From NCBI GenBank assembly GCA_009602735.1, contig WELA01012345.1, positions 95,741-152,133 of the forward strand: a DNA stretch of 56,393 nucleotides. Reading direction: 5' to 3'. The position numbers and the translations under genes were made by a program. The DNA comes from Mesotaenium endlicherianum (taxonomy: Eukaryota; Streptophyta; Zygnematophyceae; Zygnematales; Mesotaeniaceae). The notes beneath the pieces are model-generated. The model had not been told where the DNA came from. It saw only the letters and a list, made by a program, of their open reading frames with translations, and searched no databases. Below, in pieces: positions 42,743-51,841 of this stretch (positions are counted from its first letter, which is position 1; each line of letters starts with the position of its first letter).

Positions 42743-42755
42743 GGGCTATCTTGTG
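42743..42755. repeat. piggyBac terminal inverted repeat, right
   Basis: GGGCTATCTTGTG directly before TTAA; inverted match to the left end at 12 of 13 bases. Confidence 0.93.
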
Positions 42756-42759
42756 TTAA

Positions 42760-45700
42760 CTTACCGCTCAGCGTGCAGTCCTTCCATGGGTGTGTACAAT
42801 TCTACGTAACTGAATTGCCGCATGGAATCGACGCAGTTTTGGGTAATGATTGGCTTACGCAAACAAGTGCATTGCTTGACTTCAGTCAAAAGACATTCAT
42901 TGTACGCAAGGGGACCAGGAAGATTTCTCTTCAGTCCCTTAAGCCCGATATGGCCGTGGAAAGTCCTTCGAAGAGCAAGCGCGACGTTTGGCAAAGCACG
43001 GTCAAAATGTTTTCTTTGGATTACTGAGACCCAATTCCCCAGCAACTTCAACTACGCTCTTTACGCAAGAACCGATATTGGACATTACTGGTCATGAAGA
43101 AACATTCTCAGCCGACCTTTTTGCTCTTTTGCAAAAGTATAAGTCAGTGTTTCCAACTGAAATACCAGCCGGGCTTCCGCCTGATAGGGGTATTGGACAT
43201 CCCATCCCTCTCGTTCCCGATTCTCAACCGACTTGGCGACCGATTTATCGCCTAAACCCGTTGGAAATGACCGAGATGAAAGATCAAATTAGCGACTTGC
43301 TGGAGAAAGGCTGGATTGAGCCGAGCTCTTCTCCATTCGGGGCCCCCATCCTCTTTGTCCAAAAGAAAGATGGGACGCTTAGAATGTGCATTGATTATCG
43401 TGCGCTGAACAACATAACGGTCAAGAACCGCTATTCGTTGCCTCGCATTGATGATTTGTTTGATTCGCTGCAAGGGGGCATGCGTGTTCTCCTCGCTTGA
43501 TTTAGCCCAAGGCTATCATCACATTCAAATCACACCAGAGGATGTCCCCAAAACAGCGTTTCGAACGCCTATTGGGCATTTCCAATACGAAGTCCTAAGT
43601 TTTGGACTTACCAATGCACCAGCGACATTCCAAAGTACCATGAACGATTTGTTTAGACCTTACTTGGGGAAATTCGTCCAGGTTTACCTCGACAATATCC
43701 TCGCCTACTCAAAGAATAGGGACGAGCATTACAAGCACCTCGAGTTGGTGTTGCAAATCCTTTGTGAGCAGCAGCTGTACGCTAAGCTCAAGAAATGTTC
43801 TTCCCTAAAGGATGAACTGTTGTACCTGGGACATATAGTGGGTTCGAAAGGGGTGCGCCCTGACCCAACCAAGATAGCGTGAGTCGCTGACTGGCCTGTC
43901 CCAACCGATATGCATACTGTACGTTCATTCCTCGGGTTTGCTAACTACTTTCGTAAGTTTATGCAAGGTTATTCAGTGATGGCCGCGCCACTCACTGCTC
44001 TGACAAGGAAAGATAAGACGTTCATTTGGGATGAGAATACGCAACATGCGTTTGAGCGCATTAAGTATGCACTCACGAATGCGCCACTCCTTTCATTAGC
44101 CGATCCCGACTTGCCTTACGAGGTCGTCGCCAATGCGTCTGGTGTTGGAATAGGGGCTGTACTGCTGCAGGCAGGCCAGCCTATCAGTTTTGAGAGTCGA
44201 AAGCTGACACCTGCCAAACAAAATNAAATAACAATTACTCAACGACAAAGCAAGAGCTCTGGGCAGTCACATACGCTTTGAAAACTTGGCGATGTTATTT
44301 GGAAGGCTGCAAAGGTTTGACAGTGGTTACGGACCACTGCTCAAATACTTTCTTTCAAATTCAGCCAACGCTATCGAGGAGACAGACGAGATGGTCTGAG
44401 TTCTTGCAACGATTCCAGTTTGAGTGGGCGTATCGCCCAGGCCGCAACAATGTTGCTGATCCTCTAAGTCAAATTCCTCACCACCACTTGATGTTGGGGA
44501 CTGTTGCGAGCTTGCGAGAACGAAATGGTCAGGTTTCAAGGGCGGCCACCCTTGATTCTGCTGTACCCCCCCAGACGTCTGACCGCAACCAGCCTGTGAC
44601 GCAGGCACACTCGATTTGGATAGCATGCATAACTTGGAAATACTTGACCTGCATCAACTATTTCACGAGGGCTATCTCAAAGATCCGTTTTTCCTAGATC
44701 TCCAGGGTATAGGCTCGAACGGTGTAGCCGTAACGATGGACAGTATGGATAAAAGGAAAGAACACTCAAACTATTCGTTTGAGGACGATTTTTGGTGGCA
44801 CAATGGGCGCATTGCTGTCCCAAAAGGCCGAGTAAGACATGTGCTACTACGAGAAGCGCATGACTCTCCTTACTCAGGTCATTATGGAATTACCAAAACC
44901 TTACATCTTTTGCGCCGAGGGTACATTTGGCCGTCCCTTAAGGTTGATGTTGCCGAGTACATCATCAACTGCGCAACATGTCGGAGGAATAAGCCGAGCA
45001 ATACGTTGCCCGCTGGGAAGTTGCAACCATTGGAACTTGCATGTGCTCCTTGGGAAAGCATAAGCCTCGACTTTGTCGTTGAATTGCCTACCACCGATCG
45101 AGGACACAATGGGGTGCTAACGATCGTGGATCGTTTCACTAAGATGGTACACTTTGTGGCCACTACCCCAGCACTTGATGCCGTCGAGACCGCACGTCTC
45201 TTCGTAGATCACGTGTTCAAGTTGCATGGCATGCCGAAAGAAATCATAAGTGATCGTGACAGTAGATTTACGAGCCACTTCTGGCTGGAAGTTTGTTCGC
45301 ATTTCGGCACGAAACTTAAGATGTCAACTAGCTTCCATCCTCAAACCGATGGTCAGACAGAACGAATGAACCGCGTTCTGCAACAGTTCCTTAGGCATTA
45401 TGTGAATCCTCGCCAAGACGACTGGGATACCCTCCTTTCAGTCGCAGAGTTTGCAGTTAATAATGCTTATCAGGAAAGTGTTAAGGAAACTCCATTTTTC
45501 CTTAACTATGGGCGACATCCGCACACTCCTCTCACGCGCGTCGTTTACGCTGAGGCGGGGATGTCAACCACGAGAGTACCAAGTGCACGCCTATTTGTCC
45601 ATTCTCTTCAAGAGGTGCACAAAAACGCGAAGCTGGCTTTAGCCGCTGCTCGAGATCGGCTGAAAAAGTTTGCTGACACGCACAGGACTGAGTTAAGTTT

Positions 45701-46220
45701 TCAAGTTGGCAATAAAGTATTTTTGCAAACTAAAAACCTCCAATTCAAGCACCCAGGAAAGCGCAAGCTTCTGCCTCGCTGGGTAGGCCCTTTTATCGTT
45801 ATCGCAAAGGTTGGACCTGTTGCATACCGACTGAATTTGCCTGAATCCATGGGGCGAACGCATCCTGTGTTCCATGTCAGTTTACTGAAGCTGTTTAGGT
45901 CCGATGGCCGCTATCAGCCACAAGCACCGGAATTGGAACTCGCCGATGATGATAAGGCCTGGGATGTAGAGGAGGTCTTAGGACACCGCTACACTCGTCA
46001 TAAATCTCCACGCGTGGAGCTTTTGATAAAGTGGCTAGATTACGATTCCAGTTGGAACTCGTACGAACCTCAGGACGAAATCCTACTTAATTGTAAGGAC
46101 CTGGTCCAACAATATTGGTTACGATGGGCTGATGCTCAAAAGCTCTGCGCCGAGGCAAGTGTGCTACCAAGCGCTCTTCGTAAGCCATGGAACAAACGCA
46201 AAAGAGACGCGGCCAAGTAA
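42760..46220 (+). pseudogene. pol: Element D pol, part 2 (protease C half to chromodomain)
   Basis: Order: rest of protease (AVLGNDWL), reverse transcriptase, RNase H, integrase, chromodomain. The integrase and chromodomain part (44616-46220, 534 residues) is open, with CATCRRNK, LDFVVELP, SDRDSRF, DGQTER and LIKWLDYDSSWNSYE. Breaks: frameshifts near 43010 and 43480, TGA near 43880, frameshift near 44600. The break at 44225 is an N inside a duplicated AAAT; collapsing it restores the RNase H frame, so it is probably not real. Catalytic residues are lost in RT (YLDN where YLDD is expected) and in RNase H (ANAS where TDAS is expected). Confidence 0.88.
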
Positions 46221-46361
46221 TCGCTCTTTATCGTCACTGTGATGATGCATAGTCCAATCGCTCACCAGTGTTTTCCGCTAGTCAAGGCTAGTATCGACAC
46301 ATCTACGACTTAAAAGACGTACGCTTAACGAGGACGTTAAGTTCTTTCAAGGGGGAAGGAG
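46221..46361 (+). other. 3' spacer and polypurine tract of element D
   Basis: Short untranslated stretch ending in AAGGGGGAAGGAG (46349-46361) directly before the 3' LTR. Confidence 0.8.
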
Positions 46362-47303
46362 TGTAACGATTTGAGCTTTTTATGCGTATTTGGGACGTTT
46401 TCCCAATTACCTAAAATACGTTATACTATTTATCATAAGTTATTTGATAAATGATTGCATCACATTGAATTATTCGCCACACACGTGTGCCGATTAATTC
46501 CCGGTCGATTGGCGAAACGACCGAGATACTATTGCAAAAAGCGTCGCAACGTAATTCGACTACTTCGCAAAAGTACAACATGATTATTCATAAAGTTACT
46601 TTGAATAATTATGAGATGATAATTTAATTAATCATTGTTTGAATAAGTTATTTTGATTGTCATTATTACGAATAATGGACAATCACAGATTTCGGATTAC
46701 GACTAGTCGTAATACGAAGAAACTGCCGTATCATTAATACGACCAAACAGTCGTAAAGTCAAACGAAACGAAGTATGCAAAGTCGCTTTGCATCCGAGCG
46801 AATTCGAACCCGCGACTTTTGTTTGAAACGTTCACACCTAACCGATTGGCCAAAGTAGCTTTTTAAACTACCGGTTCATGACGAAAGCATCTGTACGCGA
46901 CTCCGCGATCAATCGCGACTTTTTCGGAAAGTCGCGAGAACGCGAAAATGCCCGTGTGGCGCGAAACGGTTTTTCGGAAACCGTCGAAAAGTCTCCAAAC
47001 GGCCAACTGCGCGTTTCGAGCATTCGGCCGAATGGGACACGTCCCTTCGACCGATTTCGTTGAACATGAACCAGTGCCCTAGGTGGTGACTCGAAGCACT
47101 CCAGTGCCTCATATTGTGCAGGTATAAATACCTGCAGAGTCATTGTGAATGCAACTCTCACAAGCACACATTCTACGTTAGTTTTCACTTTTGCTCTTTC
47201 GAGTATTCGTCAATTTCCACAAGTATACAGATTTTCCTCCCACTTGAATTAAATATTGCTTGAATATCGAGGAAAGATCCTCTTGAAAAGCAGAAACGTC
47301 ACA
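46362..47303 (+). repeat. 3' LTR of element D
   Basis: 942 bp, TGTAACGATTTGAG ... GTCACA. It keeps the TATA region missing from the 5' LTR: TATAAATA (47123-47130) in the centre of an inverted repeat TGCAGGTAT-AA-ATACCTGCA (47118-47137). The antisense tRNA-like stretch is at about 46794-46852. Confidence 0.92.
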
Positions 47304-47651
47304 CGGAAGAAGAACAAAAGAGAATCAGCAGCTACCGCTACACAGTGCTGGGCAAGGGCTTTGATCTACTGGAGGAGGCCTTCAAGTTTGCCCAGAGAAG
47401 TTGCAGTGAGGCACAGCAGGACATCCTGCAGAGGGAAGGGGAGACATCTGAAAACATTGACAAGTATATCGAGGTGAGCACAGGAGTCCTCCTCTACCAC
47501 GACTACGCCAGGATGGTAGGATATACGGTCAGAGAGGCCAAGGCAATGGCCCAGGTGAATGAAGCAGGAGCTGTATCGATTCCGGGTATATGGGGAAAGA
47601 TAGGGTCATCAGGATGATCTCCATGAACGCGGACAGCTTTAAGGACTCTAC
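47304..47651 (+). pseudogene. Fragment of the extra reading frame found in element A
   Basis: Matches 24918-25262 closely in DNA and protein (SSYRYTVLGKGFDLLEEAFK, LLYHDYARMVGYT, AVSIPGIWG), then a one-base loss breaks the frame. Left it abuts the D LTR, right it abuts a minus-strand family C start. It shows that this unknown coding sequence travels outside element A. Confidence 0.8.
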
Positions 47652-48251
47652 GTGTCTTGGAGAGGAAGGGCTTCCTTCGAAAGCTTGCTGTTGATCTTGA
47701 GGATCGGCCATCTTCTTGTGCTACCAAAGTGCCTAGCTCTGATACCACTGTAGTGAAACAGATAGATAAAGTACTTAGAAAAATAAAATACTTTATCTAT
47801 TCAAGATAAGGATCTTTGAACACAAGTGGTAGCTTCTTGAAAGAGAAATGGCTTCTTGGTAGTTAATATATTTTTGGAATTTGGCGAGTACAAGAGTGAT
47901 TCTCCAATGTCTTTCTATGTTTTAGCTCTTGTTTATATACTTGCTACATAAGTAATTTCTAGGAAGGTGTATGTTGATGTGTTGGCACCCAACACATCCC
48001 AAAACTTGCCACCTCTTTCTAGAATAATGTACACATGTCCTTTTGACCTAAAAATGGCACATTTGACTTTTGCCACATGGAGTTCTTCTAGGTCCTTCCT
48101 CTAACTTCGAAAATGCCTTAGAAGGTTCAAAGGACATGAACCAAGTCACTATAGTATCTATTCACACTTGACTCCACACAATACTACCTCAAATATATTC
48201 AAAAGCATTAAAATATATGCAAACTAATATACTATAACTCAAATCACTACA
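47652..48251 (-). mobile_element. 5' end of a family C element (LTR, primer site, gag start)
   Basis: On the minus strand: LTR (48251 to 47749, 503 bp), primer site TGGTATCAGAGC, then the gag start MADPQDQQQAF followed by EGSPSSPRH, cut at about 47652. This copy keeps the gag frame that is broken at the same place in element C. It could be the other end of the minus-strand copy at 28657-30117, but the outer flanks (ATAAG and GTTCA) do not match. Confidence 0.85.
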
Positions 48252-48646
48252 GTTCAGGTGCAGTGATCTTACGCGTGACACTTGCGTTTGACAATGGTGT
48301 GTTAGAACTGGAAGGTTCTGATGGTAAAACCATGAGAGACCACGTGCAGAATTGCTCGCTATGCTACTTGCCGAATATTGATCCTACGGTTAGGGTTGTG
48401 CCCGAGGAATTGGTGCCAGCCACGCCTTGTGCCAGCTGCAAAGTGCAAAGTGCTGGATGACCAGGAAGCGATGGTAACTTGCGATAAGTGTGGTGCCCGT
48501 TGGCACACTTTCTGCATTGGCGAGGAAGAGATTATGGCAGGACGATAGGAATGTCCTAACTGCCTTCCTAAAACCCCTAGCCGCAGGGCTGGAAAATAAT
48601 AGCTTTCAGCAGAAAAGGCAGGGACGCCTCAGCTGAAAGGGAGGGG
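48252..48646 (+). pseudogene. C-terminal end of another retrotransposon Pol with PHD finger (element E)
   Basis: The left part (LTFDNGVLELEG-like; here LAFDNGVLELEGSDGKT, MRDHVQNCSLCYLP) resembles the linker after integrase. It leads into a PHD-type zinc finger: CASC, then VTCDKCGARWHTFCIG, then CPNC, i.e. a C4-H-C3 layout. A 7-bp tandem duplication (TGCAAAG twice near 48437-48450) breaks the frame inside the finger and a TAG at 48546 precedes the last Cys pair. The frame ends at TAA near 48597. A purine-rich tract (about 48633-48646) and an LTR-like TGTAAGAGGAATT at 48647 follow, which is why I read it as the 3' end of an LTR element. Its 5' part is replaced by the family C fragment. Confidence 0.6.
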
Positions 48647-49700
48647 TGTAAGAGGAATTAAGGCAAGGCAAGGATTTTTTCAAATTCAAATTTTCTGCTA
48701 AGTCTTAGGATAAGCAGATGGTGAGAGCTGGGTGAAGGAGAACGTTGCTCTGAGTGTTGGTCATGGTTGCATGGTGCAAGTTCAGGAGCCCAGGGATGGG
48801 TTAACCCTGGTAAGGCTTGTCATCGACGCATGTGCGAAGGCCGATCGACCATGTTTGCCCACAAGTGAGGAGGGCCACCGACACATCAACCAGGTCGAAG
48901 GTACACGTGCTGAGTGGATACGCACATGCCGAGAGACCGACATTGTTAGGCACGACATATTTCGTTCAAAACTGAACAGCATTTCAATGTTAAAATCATC
49001 CGCCTGAAATCACCGTCAACGACCCTAACGCGTCGATTTTCAAGCCGTACACTTTCCTACGTTCCGTTCAAGAATAATGTACCGGAAAGGCCCACTGTGA
49101 GTAGGCCGTTGGAGGCCAAAGTCAATTCATCTATATTCTAAGAGACTTCCTGAAAAGAGCCTGAAATCTGTTGACGGACTTTGGCCAACTTTGGCGACCA
49201 ATTACGCGGTCGATACCGCTCCAAAGTCAAAAAATTCCGATGCCAGAGAGAGCCCATCGGAGTATTCTGAATGCTCCTCAAATTGCAGCGGACTTAGAGG
49301 ACTCTAGCTCCTCCTATGTCTGAAATAGAAAGAGCTGCCAGAAATCTGTGTACTGACTTTGCACTTCAATATCTCCCTCCATATTTCATCAAAACCTGCA
49401 AAGTCAGTCTCTATAGGTGCACCTTGATGCCCTCTACACTCGATTTAAATCTCAGACTCGCGTAATCTCTGCAGCAGGCACAATGGGAAAAGGCGAATTT
49501 CTGGCCAGAAATGGCTTCTGGCCAGAAATGGGTGCAGCCTGATAGACCTGTACTCAGAAATTCATATCTTCCAACACACAGCCTAGAAAAACAAACGAAG
49601 CAGACGCACCCGCCTATACAACCATCATGCAGCTTGCACACATAGCCGACAAATCCCATCGACTTACAATCCATAGCTAGGAAGTGTACGATACAGCCGG
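48647..49700 (+). repeat. Probable 3' LTR start of element E, right border unknown
   Basis: TGTAAGAGGAATTAAGG follows the purine tract at 48633-48646. I cannot find a second copy or a matching end in the window, so the extent is a guess and I see no gene in this stretch. Confidence 0.35.
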
Positions 49701-49843
49701 TGACTACCGCGACTGAGCGGTTGTATAGCCACAGCGCTGCACGAGCCGAGCCAGGGGTCAGCAGCATCATGAGCTATGAGGCGACTAGCCGGCCATTAAG
49801 AGGGCCGTGCAGCAGTCAGGCTGCAGTGTTAGAATATGGGAAG

Positions 49844-50578
49844 ATGGGCAATCTGTACAGCAAAGAGTTCATGCTGCAGGTGCAACTGCGGATGGTAGGA
49901 GAAGCTGAAAGGGACATTGTGTGGTTGGCCTGCACAATCATGGCACAGGTCTGTGTTGTATGTTTGGCATTCCCGTTCTTGTTCGTCGTTGCACTGGTGG
50001 GCCATTGCAAGACAATCATGACATGTACCACACCGGAAGCTGGCGTCCAGGCGACGGCCATGACACACATGTTACAAGTCGATGAAGATTCGGCTGAAGA
50101 GCTTTCAATACTCAGGGAAAGGATTAGGCGGACTGCCAGTACATCGGCACCACCATTTGAGACTTACAATGACCGACGGGGGCTGGAAGCATATTTGAGA
50201 CGGATGGTGGAGCAGACACAAACCATGGAGCAGTCCGGCTTAGTAGAGCTTTTCGGAGAAGGTGGGTGCTGGAACGGTATTCACCAACCATACCTCAAGA
50301 AAATGTATACTCAGCAGGCGGCGCCAGTTCCGTACGTGATAGCACATGCAAAGCTCATACAAGATGGATGGATGTGTGGGTGGAAGCACGTTGGGTGGTA
50401 CACTGTCGGGGGGTATGAGATGATGGTTGTGCATCTACAAGATTGGGCTTGCAGAGACAGCAAGTCATTATCAACAATTCCGAGTGGGCTTATTATAGTG
50501 GGTGCTGGCACCGATGATTCACAAAGTGAATCCATACACGGGTGCGGGTTGGTAACAAAGTGCAATGTAACCTGTTAA
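49844..50578 (+). CDS. Hypothetical protein with possible N-myristoylation signal
   Basis: 244 residues from the ATG at 49844 (an upstream in-frame ATG exists at 49768). The start MGNLYSKEF fits the N-myristoylation pattern MGxxxS/T with Lys at 7. A hydrophobic segment follows at about residues 25-55 (VWLACTIMAQVCVVCLAF and on), then a soluble part with an Arg/Glu-rich helix and a Trp/Gly-rich end. I recognise no family. It lies between LTR-type sequences and could belong to element E or be a chance frame; no intron is evident. Confidence is low. Confidence 0.35.
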   Translation: MGNLYSKEFMLQVQLRMVGEAERDIVWLACTIMAQVCVVCLAFPFLFVVALVGHCKTIMTCTTPEAGVQATAMTHMLQVDEDSAEELSILRERIRRTASTSAPPFETYNDRRGLEAYLRRMVEQTQTMEQSGLVELFGEGGCWNGIHQPYLKKMYTQQAAPVPYVIAHAKLIQDGWMCGWKHVGWYTVGGYEMMVVHLQDWACRDSKSLSTIPSGLIIVGAGTDDSQSESIHGCGLVTKCNVTC

Positions 50579-50591
50579 ATTCCGATATCAC

Positions 50592-50655
50592 TGTACATAA
50601 ATAAAGTACTCTGTCAAATAAAATACTTTTTATATTCAAGACAAGAATCTTTAAA

Positions 50656-50707
<52 letters not shown>

Positions 50708-51113
50708 TTTCTTGAAAGATAGTTCATTTCTGGATAGTATCAGGTAGAAGAGTGATTTTACAATGAAATACTTTCTTATGCTCTAGCTTTTGTTCAGGTA
50801 CTTGATAATCTAGTAACTTCTCGGAAGGTGAGTGTTGATGTGTAGGGCACCCAACACATCCAATTCTTGCCACCTTCCATTGAGATATTGTACACACGTC
50901 ATTTTGACCAAAAGATGGCATATATGTGTTTTGCCACATGGAGTTCTTCTGGGCCGTTCTTCCAACTTTGAAGATGCTTTTGAAGATGCTTTAGAAGGTC
51001 CAAGGAACATGATCCAAATCACTAGTATATATGTTCTCATTTGAATACACACAAATATTTAAAAGCATTATAATATCAATACCAACTAACATACTTCAAC
51101 ACATATTGCGACA
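50592..51113 (-). mobile_element. Diverged solo LTR of family C
   Basis: Matches the reverse complement of the C LTR along its whole length at clearly lower similarity than the other copies, and has an expanded (GA)n run inside. No target duplication is visible, as expected for an old insertion. Confidence 0.8.
50659..50704. repeat. (GA)n microsatellite inside the old C LTR
   Basis: About 22 GA units, grown from the GAGAGA motif that the younger LTR copies have at the same place (CTTGAAAGAGAGATGG). Confidence 0.95.
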
Positions 51114-51841
51114 CTAGCGTTGATTTTTTGGTTTCTTCAACGGGACATTCGTGCACATCCCACAACATTTTCAGCAGGTAATGTGCGATAAAACGGCATT
51201 AATATTAATGCAGAGGAAGAACGGCCACGCGGTTACATAAATTACAAAAGCAATGCAAGTCTGTGGTGAATGTCAATCTAGATGAAATATATTTTCTTTG
51301 CATAGAACTACGGACTACGAACTGGATGATATGAGCGAAATACAATGTAAAGTTGTACCCACTTAAGGGAAAAGACACAAGCTAATAAAAGCTAAACACA
51401 TACTCAGTAATTAAGGAGCACCAGAGCTGACTAGAATATGTTACACACCCAAGTTTAAAAGCCTATATATGTTGATTGATGTAAAATCAAAAGGCTGTTA
51501 AATGGCTTTCAGAAACAAGTGGCCAACTGTAGCAACTGGGCGGGGTGCACGGAAAAGGTTAACAACTTCTTATGAATCAATGTGCAAGTCTTTTTTATGA
51601 GATTTTTAGACGAAGTAATATTTGATTATAACAAAACCATTTACCAACACTCTTCGAACCTTTAGCCATTTCGTGCAAACGTATGCAGCTCAATGCATGA
51701 TGCAGTCACGTCATAAAAAAGGCAACATTTGTCACTTAAAGAGTTGATGGACTATTGCACGAGGAACTTGAACTTAAATATGTGAGTAAACAAGGGACCT
51801 AGTAAGTAGATTGCACAGAAAGCAGAGACTACCTTCCCTCC
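51114..51841. other. Intergenic, nothing recognised
   Basis: AT-rich. It probably includes the 3' UTR of the POL5-like gene, which ends at 51842 on the minus strand. Confidence 0.6.

Larger units (their letters stand above)
39411..42755 (-). mobile_element. Complete piggyBac DNA transposon
   Basis: 3345 bp flanked by the target duplication TTAA (39407-39410 and 42756-42759). Terminal inverted repeats CACTAGATAGCCC (39411-39423) and, at the other end, GGGCTATCTTGTG (42743-42755) match at 12 of 13 bases; a further shared TTTGGTGCAA lies about 30 bases inside each end. It carries one long, uninterrupted transposase gene on the minus strand. It sits in the protease region of element D and is therefore younger than D. 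Everything needed for autonomy appears to be present. Confidence 0.95.
36417..47303 (+). mobile_element. Ty3/Gypsy chromovirus, element D, split by a piggyBac transposon
   Basis: LTRs at 36417-37334 and 46362-47303; primer site, gag, pol with chromodomain, polypurine tract. Without the piggyBac insert (39411-42755 plus one TTAA) it would be about 7.5 kb. No target duplication is visible: AGAAG precedes it, CGGAA follows. Left neighbour is the cut LTR of C, right neighbour a fragment of the extra reading frame seen in A, so at least one side was rearranged. Gag is frameshifted, RT and RNase H have lost catalytic residues, and the 5' LTR lacks its TATA box; the copy is dead. Confidence 0.9.

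Noticed and set aside
36412..47308. Target site duplication of element D
   Set aside because: AGAAG on the left and CGGAA on the right do not match; an AGAAG at 47308-47312 is not adjacent to the LTR.
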